From Candidatus Hydrogenedentota bacterium (GTDB lineage Bacteria > Hydrogenedentota > Hydrogenedentia > Hydrogenedentales > CAITNO01): DNA of 64,000 nucleotides. Where the stretch lies: assembly GCA_903893795.1 (NCBI GenBank), contig CAITNO010000032.1, positions 1 to 64,000 of the forward strand, read 5' to 3'. Positions 33,860 to 42,711 of this stretch are shown in pieces; position 1 is the first letter of the stretch; the number at the start of each line of letters is the position of its first letter. A program made the translations under genes and the position numbers. The notes below the pieces were generated by a model, which did not search any database, was not told where the DNA came from, and saw nothing but the letters and a program-made list of their open reading frames with translations.

Positions 33860-35590
33860 CTATGACTTGCGGCGGGCCATCACCATCAGGGTGACCAGGC
33901 TGAGACCGGGCAGAAACAAATCGCCCAACATTTTCAAAATGCCGTCGGGCGTAAAGGAAGCCTGTTTGCCGCCCAGGCAGGTGCAGCCGGTGCTTTGCGG
34001 ACCTGTGGAAACAGTAAGATTAATCAATGAGCCGGGCACGGCCAGCGTCGCCGCGGCGGGAATCTGACTGATAACCGAGCCTGACGCCACGGTGTCGTTG
34101 GCCGCGTTGTTGACCAGGCCCACGGTGAAGCCGGCGGCCACGATGGCGGCGGTGGCCGCGTCCTGCGTCAACCCCGTCACATCCGGCACGGCCACGGGTT
34201 GCGGACCCTGGGAGAGCACCAGTGCAACCGCCGATCCGGCGGCCGCCTGCGCATTCGCCGAAGGGGTCTGACTGGCCACCTGGCCCGCAGGCACGGTGGA
34301 GCTGTATTCCTGCGTTATATTCCCCACCAGCAAGCCCGCGCTGACGATGGAGGCGGCCGCGGCGGCCTGCGTTTGGCCGGTCACATCGGGCACCGCAACC
34401 GGGCCGGGCCCCTGCGAAATGAGCAGACCCACCGCTGAGCCGGGAGCAGCCTGCGCGCCCGCAACAGGAGTTTGGGTAATAACCTCACCGTTTGGAACCG
34501 TGGCGTCGTGGCGCTGCGTCACAGCGCCTACCACCAGCCCGGCCCCCGTAATGGCGGAGGAGGCGGCAGCCTGGGTCTGGCCCACCACATTGGGAACAGT
34601 CACCGGCTGGGGGCCTTTGGATACCGTCAGCGCCACAGCCGAACCGGCCGTGGCGGTCCCGCCCGCCGCAGGCGTCTGGCTGATTATCTGACCGGAGGAA
34701 ATGGAGGCATTGTACACCTGCGTAACGGTTCCCACCGTCAAGCCCGCCGCCGTGAGGGCCGTGGCCGCCGCAGCCTGTGTTTGTCCTACCACATTGGGAA
34801 CGGTCACCTGCTCCGCCGTGTAGGTTCCCGTCGCCGTCCCGGTTTGACCCGTCGTGATGGTAACCGTTTGACTGGCCGGCGTCGCCCAGCCGACAACCGC
34901 TTTGAATTGCACCGTGACCGAACCGGCCGCCAAGCCGGCGACCGTGGCGCCGCTGGGCTGGTAGGCGCCGCTGGACCCCACGCGCCACTGCGCGCCCGCA
35001 GTCACGGCCGCCGCCGGGACAAGCGTCACCGTCAACGACCCCGTGGTCGCCGTGTAGGTTCCCGTCGCTGTCGCCGTGTGACCCGTCGTGATGGCAATTG
35101 TTTGATCCCCGGGAGTCACCCATCCCGTGACGGCCTTGAATTGAACCGTGACCGAACCGACCGCCAGGCCGGTGACCGTGGCGCCGCTGGCCTGATAGGC
35201 ACCGCTGAGCCCCACGCGCCATTGCGCGCCCGCGGTCACCGCCGCCGCCGGCACGAGCGTAACCGTCAATGACCCCGTGGCCGCCGCCGGATGGTCTGCC
35301 GCGTTGCCGGGAAAGGTGAGCGCCGTGATTTCGGCCAGGTTGGTAAAGCCGTCGCCGTCCGAATCGGCAGCCTCGATGCTGGCAAAGTTGTGCCCCGCAT
35401 TGGCATAGGCGGTGCCATAACTGTTTCTGGCGGGCGCACTGGTGTGGCACAGCGTACAACTGTCAATGCGGGTTCCAACAGCCGCCGGGTAGGTGCTCTC
35501 AAAGCTGGACAAATGACTGGGGGTAGCCGTTGCCGGCAAAGCTGCAAGCACACAAAACACAATGACACTTGTTGCTGCAAACAGTTTCAT
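33860..35590 (-). CDS. Secreted single-heme PASTA protein H with C-terminal anchor-like tail
   Basis: The product has 576 residues. Start ATG 35590 has a GGGAG site; the frame stays open further upstream but without a signal peptide. A Sec signal (MKLFAATSVIVFCVLAALPATA) leads to VGTRIDSCTLCHTSAPARN, with one CXXCH, then DSDGDGFTNLAEITALTFPG. Two PEGA-like domains in tandem (TGSLTVTLVPAAAVTAGAQW twice) and four PASTA domains follow (VPNVVGQTQ twice, VPDVTGQTQ, VPDVTGLTQ). The C-terminus is GPQSTGCTCLGGK, a hydrophobic segment (LGDLFLPGLSLVTLMVMA) and RRKS, clearly related to the tail of G. A membrane-anchored or sorted surface protein is inferred. Confidence 0.87.
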   Translation of the reverse strand: MKLFAATSVIVFCVLAALPATATPSHLSSFESTYPAAVGTRIDSCTLCHTSAPARNSYGTAYANAGHNFASIEAADSDGDGFTNLAEITALTFPGNAADHPAAATGSLTVTLVPAAAVTAGAQWRVGLSGAYQASGATVTGLAVGSVTVQFKAVTGWVTPGDQTIAITTGHTATATGTYTATTGSLTVTLVPAAAVTAGAQWRVGSSGAYQPSGATVAGLAAGSVTVQFKAVVGWATPASQTVTITTGQTGTATGTYTAEQVTVPNVVGQTQAAAATALTAAGLTVGTVTQVYNASISSGQIISQTPAAGGTATAGSAVALTVSKGPQPVTVPNVVGQTQAAASSAITGAGLVVGAVTQRHDATVPNGEVITQTPVAGAQAAPGSAVGLLISQGPGPVAVPDVTGQTQAAAAASIVSAGLLVGNITQEYSSTVPAGQVASQTPSANAQAAAGSAVALVLSQGPQPVAVPDVTGLTQDAATAAIVAAGFTVGLVNNAANDTVASGSVISQIPAAATLAVPGSLINLTVSTGPQSTGCTCLGGKQASFTPDGILKMLGDLFLPGLSLVTLMVMARRKS

Positions 35591-35876
35591 GGAAATCTCC
35601 CTGTGGTTGCTCGGAATCTCGGCGTTAAAGTTAACGCGGCCTGTGGCGAAAAAATTCGCGTACCTGCCAACTTGTGAAGGGGAACGCTCCAGCACTCGTC
35701 CTTGGCGACACGCTAAAGTACACTGATGCGTTCTTCTTGTTGAAATAGATTCCGGTATCAGTAAGCAAGAAGATGCTCTGCCAAGCCATGCGGCGAGACA
35801 TGGCGTTTCACCGCCGTTGCTTACCCCTTGGGAAAGCAAATGCGGCTCGGCTCTTTTCACTGTTCTTGTACGACTT

Positions 35877-38800
35877 TTATGGAGCCACCAGCTTTATATA
35901 GTCGTTATAAACTACGGAGTAGTTGTTTGCCCCGTCGAGATACTGCACACGCACCGTGTGGTAACCCAGCCCGGCGGGCAGGGTGTAGGCACGGGTGGCC
36001 GTCTGCGGCATCCAGGCGGTCCAGTGCGCGCCGTCATCGCTGAAGCGCATCCGCGACACCTGGGCGCCGCTGTCCGACCACGTCAGTTTCAGCGTCACCG
36101 ACTGCGTCGTCGTTGTGGCCGCACCGTCGTTGATGATGATCGTGCCCGTGGGCGGTGTCTGGTCCAGCCGAATGTAGTCGCTGAATATGGCGGACTTATT
36201 GTTCAGCTTGTCGATGTACTGCACCCGAACCGTCTTGTGGCCGTCTCCGGAGGGCAGCGTCCAGGTCTTGGTCACCGCGAGTGATTCCCAAGCCGTCCAG
36301 GTGGAGCCGTCGTTGCTGAAGCGCATCCGCACCACGCCCGTCCCGTCGCCGCCCGCCCAGGTCAGGGACAGCGTCACCAACGGGTTGTTGGTCGCGGAGC
36401 GGTTGTTGTTGATGATAATCGAACCCGTCATCGGGGGTGCGGCGCCCTTGGAGACCACCAGATTCACGGCGCTGTTGTAGATCGCCTCGGAATTCGCAGT
36501 TGGATTCTGGCTGATGACCAGACCCGCCGCCACGGTGGCACTGTACTGCTCCGTCACCGTACCCGTGGTCAGATGTGCGGCAGTGAGCGCTGTGCCGGCC
36601 GCCGACTGTGACAGTCCGACCACGTTCGGCACCGTCACCGGGCATGGGCCTGTGGACACCACCAGAGCCACCGCACTGCCGTGGGGAATGATTTGGTTTG
36701 CCGTGGGAGTCTGACTGATGACCAGGCCCGCCGCAACCGTATTGCTGCATTGCTGCGTCACCGCGCCCGTGGTCAGGTTAACATTGGCAAGGGCGGTGCC
36801 CGCGGCGGACTCGGTCATGCCAACCACATTGGGAACATTCACGGGCGCCGGACCGAGGCTGACCGTGATGTTCACCGCCGTGCCCACCGGTTCAACACTG
36901 CCCGCATTGATACCTTGAAGCAACACCGTGCCCGAGGGAACGGAGCTGCTGTACACCTCCATGACCTGTCCCACCGCCAATCCGGCGTCGTCGAGGGCGC
37001 TCTGCGCGTTCTCCTCAACCATGCCGACCACATTGGGAACTATCGTGAGGGTGAAGGCCGACACGCCCGGACCCTCCGCCGTCACCGTGCCCGCCCCGTT
37101 GCGCGCCGTGACGGCAAAGGTGTAATAGGTGTCGAATACAAGTCCGGTAACGGCGATGGCTCCCCAGGCGGAAGCCGTCCGGTACACCGCCGACGCGCCC
37201 AGCGCGCCGTTTGCCTGCACCCACGCATTTGTGGTTGTGCAGCGGATGGCATACTCCGTTGTCGCGGAGTTGCCGTCGCCCGTGCCCGTCGAGACACTGA
37301 GTGACGTGGTCGTGGGCCCGTTCAAGGTCGGCGCCGTTGGCGTGTTTGCCAGCGTCCACGAGGAGAATACGTTTGTCTTCGCACTGTCGCCGCCGCTGCC
37401 GGTGGCGGCCACCTGGAAAGCGTACTGCGTGCTTGCCGTCAGGCTGCCCTGAGGATAGGACGTGACGCCCGAGGCCGTTGTGGTGCGCAGCGTTGTCGGC
37501 GCCGCAGAACCCGGGTCGGACCAGACCTTGAACCCTGTCTCGTCATACGAGTTGTCGGTCCAGGTCCAGGTGATGGTGCTGGCCCCTATGGCCGTGGACC
37601 CGGGATTGGTCGGCGGCGCGGGCGGCTGATAGACCAGCCTGAAGTCACCCTTTCCCCAGCCGTCCCAGGGCATGGCAAACCAGCGGCTGCGCTGCTGAAA
37701 CGGGGTGATGGCGGGACTGTACAGCAGCCGCATCCGCCAATGATAGGTGCCGTTTGCAAGTCCGGAGATCAATTGGTTGAACGGGGCTCCTGCCACGCCG
37801 GTGCTGGTCCACGAGGCGGTCTTCACTGTGCCTGTTCCGTTGAAAGCCGTTTGGTACGGCTTCAGTTCGCATTCGAGCTTCGCTTTGCCGCGGCCAAAGG
37901 GGGTGCGCCCCTTCGCCGCCAGACGGGCACTGTCCTTTGGCATCAGACCCATGGGCGCAACTTCAACCGAGTCGTCTCCGCGCCGCTGACGGGGGTTCAA
38001 ATTCAGCCCCCGGCCGGCCTCGCCATTGCCATAGTACAGGACCGCCAATCCCTCATCGGTTTCCCCGCTGTCATAGTACGGAGCGCCCACGATAACGTCG
38101 GCATAACCGTCCCCGTTCACGTCCCCCGCTGTGGACACGGAATAGCCGAATTGGGCGTCGGCCTGGTTGCTTTCCGCCGCCCAGGCGGGCGTCGCGGACA
38201 GACCCGAAGCCGATCCGTGATAGACGAAAGCCTTTCCCTCACCGCTTTGGCCATTGCTGTAACCCGGAGCACCCACAATAACATCGGCATAACCGTCCCC
38301 GTTCACATCCCCAGCCGTCGACACGGACACACCAAAGCGGTCCCCGGCCTGGTCGCCATACACACTCCAGGGGGAGGCTTGAGGTCCTGTTGGGGAGCCG
38401 TACCAGACATCCACCCGGCCCATCTGGGACCCGGACACTTTGAAGTGGGACGCGCCGACGATCACATCGGCGTAGCCGTCACCGTTCACGTCCCCTGCCG
38501 CGGAAACAGACTCGCCATAGATCGTGTTCGCCACGCCGCCATAGGCCGACCAACTGGGGGAGGCGGACGGACCCGACGCGGATCCGTAGTAAATGAAGAC
38601 GGCGCCCTCATCCGTAAGTGTGTGGTCATAGCCGGTTGCGCCGACGACCACATCAGAGTAGCCGTCGCCGTTCACGTCCCCCGCCGTGGACACCGACCAG
38701 CCCAGCTTGGCAACGGCCTGGTTCCCTTCCACGCGCCAACTATAGGCGCTGGAAAGGCCCGATGCGGAGCCATTAAACACAAAGGCCGCCCCTTCCTGGC

Positions 38801-41351
38801 TTTGGCCGTCCGTGTATAAGTAGTCTCCGATTATCACATCGGCGTAGCCGTCGCCGTTCACATCCCCGGCGCTCGACAGGGAGAATCCAAATTGGACTCC
38901 GGACCCGTCGGACTCTTTTGTCCAGTCGGCGGTCAATGACAGTCCCGATGCAGACCCGTAATATGCATACACCTTGCCTCTGGTGCCGTTCGCCCCGATA
39001 ATTACATCGGAATAGCCGTCGCCGTTCACATCCCCCGCCGTCGCCACGGACTGGCCAAACCAGGCACCGCTGGCGCCGCCGGTGGCCTGCCAGTTGGCTG
39101 TGGCGGACAGGCCGGATGCAGACCCATGGTATACAAATGCGGCACCCTCTTCCGTCTGGCCGTTGTCGAAGCGCTGCGCGCCCACGATCACATCGGCATA
39201 GCCGTCGCCGTTCACATCCCCCGCCGAGGCGACGGAATAGCCAAACCGGGCATTGGCCTGATTGCTTTCCGCCGTCCAGTTGGCTGCGGCGGAAAGTGTG
39301 GACGCAGACCCGTAGTACACGAACGCCCGGCCTTCGTCCGTCTCGCCGTTGTCATAGAAGGGTGCGCCCACAACCACATCGGCAAAACCATCGCCGTTCA
39401 CGTCGCCCGCCGTAAAGACGGCATATCCGAACTTGGCCCCAACCTGGTCGCTTTCGGCCGTCCAACTGGCCACAGCGGACGGACCGGAGGAGGACCCGTA
39501 ATAGACATAGACCCGGCCCTCGTCGGTCTGGCCGTTGTCATAGGTGGGTGCGCTCACGATCACGTCGGCGTAGCCGTCGCCGTTCACATCCCCCGCCGTC
39601 GCCACGGACCAGCCGAAGTTTGCCCCGGCCTGGTTGCTTTCCGCCGTCCACGCGGCAGTGGCGGCAGTCCCTTTTGACGACCCGAAATACACATAGGCGC
39701 GGCCCTCGTCGGTCTCGCCGTTGTCATAGCCGTACGCGCCCACGATGACATCGGCATATCCGTCCCCGTTCACATCACCGGCCGTGGACACAGAGCAGCC
39801 AAAATAGGCGCTCGCCTGTCCGCCGTCTATCGTCCGCAACGGTGTGCCGCCCAGGCCGGAGGCGGAGCCGGAATACACGTAGACCCGGCCCTCGTCGGCC
39901 AGAGTGTTGTCATAATAAGGCGCACCAATAATCACATCGGCATAGCCGTCGCCGTCCACATCGCCCGCCGTCCCCACGGACGCCCCAAAACTGGCACCGG
40001 CCTGGTTGGACTCCGCGGTCCAGCCCGCCGATGCCGCAAGGCCGCCCGCTGAACCGTAGTATACGAAGGCCCGCCCCTCATCGGTCTGTCCGTTGTCGTA
40101 GGCATCCGCGCCGACAATCACGTCGCTAAACCCGTCCCCGTTCACGTCGCCCGCAGTGGAAACCGACACGCCAAAATCGGAATTGGCCTGGTTGCTCTCG
40201 GCGGTCCAGTTGGCGGTGATGGAGAGGCCCGATGCCGATCCGTGATACACGTATACCCGCCCTTCGTTTGTCTGGCCGTTGTCATAGTAGAGCGCGCTCA
40301 CGATGACATCGCTGTACCCATCGCCGTTCACGTCGCCCGCCGTCGCCACGGACCAGCCAAAATAGGCGCCGGCCTGGTTGCTTTCCGCGGTCCAATCGGG
40401 CTTGTCCGACAAGCCGGTGGCCGAACCATAATGGACAAAGGCACGCCCCTCATCGGTCTGACCGTTGTCATAGGTGGGCGAACCGATAATGACGTCGCTG
40501 TAGCCGTCGCCGTTCACATCCCCCGCCGTCGCCGCGGACCACCCAAAATAGGCATTGGCCTGGTCGCTCTCGGCCGTGCAGGCGGCACTGGTCGCGAGGG
40601 GATCAATGGTGACGGGAAAGGCCGCGCCCGCCGTGTCCACGCGCAGTTCAAGGTCGGTCCGGTTCTCAAGCGTCATGACGGCGGAAAGTTCCCTGCCTGA
40701 CGCGTCCGTGGCGCGCAATTTGCCGTAGTGCATCACCCCCACACCGCCCGGGCTCAGAAACTCCACCGTCTGGCCGTCCGCCACCATGTCCGCCGACAGG
40801 TCACCGCGCACGCCCATGCGCACCACAAGGGTATCTCCCGAAGCAGGGGCCTGGTAAATGGTAAACCCCTGCTCCAGACCGGAGGCGCTGTTCACATACC
40901 ACTCCGCCAGCCCGTCGCGTTCAAAGGTGATCCGGTTTCCCTCGGTGCAGGTGTCACGCACCGGGGTTGCCGAAACGGCGTCGCCAAGACCGCCAACGCT
41001 GACCAGTTCCAGCCCCCAGGTCCATCCGGCAGCGTCCCCTGCGCGGCGCACCACCCGCGGACCCGCAGTGGTGAAATAAGTGCGCAGGTTCTGCGCCCGG
41101 TTCGGCGCCTGCCACGCCGCGCCCAGTCCCGGAATGGAGCTTTCCTCCTGCCAGGTCACATTGTATTCCGACGCGGCAATGCTCTTCTGGGCCCTGGACC
41201 ACCAGTCTTGGGGCACATTGCCGGCGGGCACCGATGGAGCCTGCCCCACCCCGTGGGCGGGCGCGGCTGGTTTTCCCCATGCCGTGCCAATGCCCAGAAA
41301 TGTTGCCGCACAGAGTACATGGAGTCCCACCCTGCCCGCCGAATAGTGCAT
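35877..41351 (-). CDS. Large FG-GAP repeat protein with fibronectin-, PASTA- and Ig-like C-terminal half
   Basis: The product has 1,824 residues. Start ATG 41351 (MHYSAGRVGLHVLCAATFLG) gives a signal peptide and follows a GAGAGG site; an upstream ATG at 41405 would lengthen the N-terminus without a signal. After an N-terminal domain of about 230 residues there are 14 FG-GAP/integrin-alpha-like repeats (each with GDVNGDGYADVIVGA and YDNGQTDEGRAFVYYGSASG). They predict a calcium-binding beta-propeller pair. Then come fibronectin-III-like segments (STITWTWTDNSYDETGFKVW), three PASTA domains (VPNVVGM twice, VPNVVGLSQ) and two Ig-like domains ending YNDYIKLVAP. The last third is homologous to proteins A-E, but no CXXCH is present. 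It is likely a large secreted adhesin or polymer-binding protein. Confidence 0.88.
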   Translation of the reverse strand: MHYSAGRVGLHVLCAATFLGIGTAWGKPAAPAHGVGQAPSVPAGNVPQDWWSRAQKSIAASEYNVTWQEESSIPGLGAAWQAPNRAQNLRTYFTTAGPRVVRRAGDAAGWTWGLELVSVGGLGDAVSATPVRDTCTEGNRITFERDGLAEWYVNSASGLEQGFTIYQAPASGDTLVVRMGVRGDLSADMVADGQTVEFLSPGGVGVMHYGKLRATDASGRELSAVMTLENRTDLELRVDTAGAAFPVTIDPLATSAACTAESDQANAYFGWSAATAGDVNGDGYSDVIIGSPTYDNGQTDEGRAFVHYGSATGLSDKPDWTAESNQAGAYFGWSVATAGDVNGDGYSDVIVSALYYDNGQTNEGRVYVYHGSASGLSITANWTAESNQANSDFGVSVSTAGDVNGDGFSDVIVGADAYDNGQTDEGRAFVYYGSAGGLAASAGWTAESNQAGASFGASVGTAGDVDGDGYADVIIGAPYYDNTLADEGRVYVYSGSASGLGGTPLRTIDGGQASAYFGCSVSTAGDVNGDGYADVIVGAYGYDNGETDEGRAYVYFGSSKGTAATAAWTAESNQAGANFGWSVATAGDVNGDGYADVIVSAPTYDNGQTDEGRVYVYYGSSSGPSAVASWTAESDQVGAKFGYAVFTAGDVNGDGFADVVVGAPFYDNGETDEGRAFVYYGSASTLSAAANWTAESNQANARFGYSVASAGDVNGDGYADVIVGAQRFDNGQTEEGAAFVYHGSASGLSATANWQATGGASGAWFGQSVATAGDVNGDGYSDVIIGANGTRGKVYAYYGSASGLSLTADWTKESDGSGVQFGFSLSSAGDVNGDGYADVIIGDYLYTDGQSQEGAAFVFNGSASGLSSAYSWRVEGNQAVAKLGWSVSTAGDVNGDGYSDVVVGATGYDHTLTDEGAVFIYYGSASGPSASPSWSAYGGVANTIYGESVSAAGDVNGDGYADVIVGASHFKVSGSQMGRVDVWYGSPTGPQASPWSVYGDQAGDRFGVSVSTAGDVNGDGYADVIVGAPGYSNGQSGEGKAFVYHGSASGLSATPAWAAESNQADAQFGYSVSTAGDVNGDGYADVIVGAPYYDSGETDEGLAVLYYGNGEAGRGLNLNPRQRRGDDSVEVAPMGLMPKDSARLAAKGRTPFGRGKAKLECELKPYQTAFNGTGTVKTASWTSTGVAGAPFNQLISGLANGTYHWRMRLLYSPAITPFQQRSRWFAMPWDGWGKGDFRLVYQPPAPPTNPGSTAIGASTITWTWTDNSYDETGFKVWSDPGSAAPTTLRTTTASGVTSYPQGSLTASTQYAFQVAATGSGGDSAKTNVFSSWTLANTPTAPTLNGPTTTSLSVSTGTGDGNSATTEYAIRCTTTNAWVQANGALGASAVYRTASAWGAIAVTGLVFDTYYTFAVTARNGAGTVTAEGPGVSAFTLTIVPNVVGMVEENAQSALDDAGLAVGQVMEVYSSSVPSGTVLLQGINAGSVEPVGTAVNITVSLGPAPVNVPNVVGMTESAAGTALANVNLTTGAVTQQCSNTVAAGLVISQTPTANQIIPHGSAVALVVSTGPCPVTVPNVVGLSQSAAGTALTAAHLTTGTVTEQYSATVAAGLVISQNPTANSEAIYNSAVNLVVSKGAAPPMTGSIIINNNRSATNNPLVTLSLTWAGGDGTGVVRMRFSNDGSTWTAWESLAVTKTWTLPSGDGHKTVRVQYIDKLNNKSAIFSDYIRLDQTPPTGTIIINDGAATTTTQSVTLKLTWSDSGAQVSRMRFSDDGAHWTAWMPQTATRAYTLPAGLGYHTVRVQYLDGANNYSVVYNDYIKLVAP

Positions 41352-41663
41352 GTCAAGAGCCTCTCTTCCACTTGTGTGGCACGGGCCTTGTCCCACCTCT
41401 GCCACTACCCTTATACCAGTCTCTCAAAATACAACCTGCCCAATTGACCGATAAAGTGTATCACAATGGATGCCTTTTGGGAATAGTTGTTTTTTTACTG
41501 CCTGACCCGCCTTTCCCTCACCGGCGGCAGTGACAGGCTGGGGCTGTTCCGGGCTTTAATACAGAAAGGCCGTGCCTGGTTGTGTCGGAACACTTAACCA
41601 GGCACGGCCTGCCGAAACGTAGCACTTAATTTATGCGCCAACCCTGCTGTCTAAAAAATGATG
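41352..41663. other. Intergenic region between FG-GAP gene and cytochrome cluster
   Basis: About 310 bases. It holds the probable promoter of the FG-GAP gene (right after 41352) and a strong inverted repeat (41567-41610). No gene is seen. Confidence 0.5.
41567..41610 (-). terminator. 15-bp perfect inverted repeat after the 14-heme cytochrome gene
   Basis: Arms aggccgtgcctggtt (41567-41581) and aaccaggcacggcct (41596-41610) pair perfectly around a 14-base loop, 54 bases past the stop of the cytochrome gene. This is probably the terminator of the conduit operon, although the T run is weak. Confidence 0.7.
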
Positions 41664-42689
41664 TCAGTGGCAGGCGACGCACTTTACGCTGGTGTTCATG
41701 ATGTGCGGGGCGCGGTAGGGCACGCCGCCGGGGTGGCACAGGCCGCAGTTGCCATAGAGGCCCAGGACATGCGGTGATGCAATCGCCTTGGAATGCTCAA
41801 TTTCCTGGTGGCATTCGGTGCAGCCGCTGTCGCGCGGCGGATAGTGGCAGTTGATGCAGTGTCGGTTGAGCGGCTCGGCCCATCCGCCGGAACCGTGGCT
41901 CGTGGGCTCGGCGTGCTGGTGGCAACGCACGCAGAAGTCCTCCTCGTGGCAGGCAACGCACTTCTGGCGGTCCCACTCGGCGCGCATGCCGTGGGTGCGG
42001 TTGCGCCAGGCAATGTCGTGACTCTTGGGCGGATTCTTGCGGTGGCATTCCTCGCAGGAGCTTTCCTTGTCGTGGCAGATGTAGCAGAACCCAAGGTCGC
42101 GCTGCGACTGGCGGCCGTGAAGGGTTTCCCACATTTGCGGATTGTCGTGCGGAAGGCGCGTGCCGCGATAGGTCTTGGGCTTGACGTTCTTGTTCAGTTC
42201 GGCGTGGCAAACGGAACAGTCGGTCTTGTCCGGCGCATTCTTGGTGTGACAGTCCAAGCACCACTTCATCCGATCGGCAACGGGGGCCAGGATGGCCTTG
42301 TCCGGATCGGTGTGGCAGGTGGCGCATTCAACATTCTTGTCCGTGTGCGCTTTATGGTTGAACTTGACATCGCCGCCGAGGAGCTTGGGCAGGGAATCGA
42401 CCTTCTGATCGGGGCGGGTGTGGCAGAAATTGCACTTGTCGTCGGGCTTGGCCGTGTCAAAGTCGTGGCACGTGGTGCACAGCTCATGGTTGGGCATGGC
42501 CGGCTCACCCTTGTCATTCGCCGCATGGCAGTCGGCACAGGCGAGACTTTCCTTGGCATGCGCCTTGTGCGGCGCTTTTATGCCGCGATCCTGGCGGGTG
42601 CCGTGCATGGACGTGAAGGTGGCGCATGCCCCCAACAGCACGGCCATCAGAATGGCCGCCAACCAGCGTTTTCCGGTCTGCTGAAACAT
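41664..42689 (-). CDS. 14-heme lipoprotein c-type cytochrome of a porin-cytochrome conduit
   Basis: The product has 341 residues. Start ATG 42689 (MFQQTGKRWLAAILMAVLLG) has an AGGAG site and a lipobox LLGAC, so the mature protein is lipid-anchored at Cys22. I count 14 CXXCH motifs (for example CADCH, CTTCH, CNFCH, CATCH, CLDCH, CYICH, CINCH, CGLCH); the last, CVACH, forms the final five residues. Heme density is about one per 23 residues, typical of electron wires such as the MtrA/OmaB type. It lies 22 bases downstream of the barrel gene, in the same operon. Which side of the outer membrane it occupies cannot be told from sequence. Low overall similarity to named families is expected for such proteins. 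Confidence 0.9.
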   Translation of the reverse strand: MFQQTGKRWLAAILMAVLLGACATFTSMHGTRQDRGIKAPHKAHAKESLACADCHAANDKGEPAMPNHELCTTCHDFDTAKPDDKCNFCHTRPDQKVDSLPKLLGGDVKFNHKAHTDKNVECATCHTDPDKAILAPVADRMKWCLDCHTKNAPDKTDCSVCHAELNKNVKPKTYRGTRLPHDNPQMWETLHGRQSQRDLGFCYICHDKESSCEECHRKNPPKSHDIAWRNRTHGMRAEWDRQKCVACHEEDFCVRCHQHAEPTSHGSGGWAEPLNRHCINCHYPPRDSGCTECHQEIEHSKAIASPHVLGLYGNCGLCHPGGVPYRAPHIMNTSVKCVACH

Positions 42690-42711
42690 TTCCGGTTCTC
42701 CTACTCGGCGC

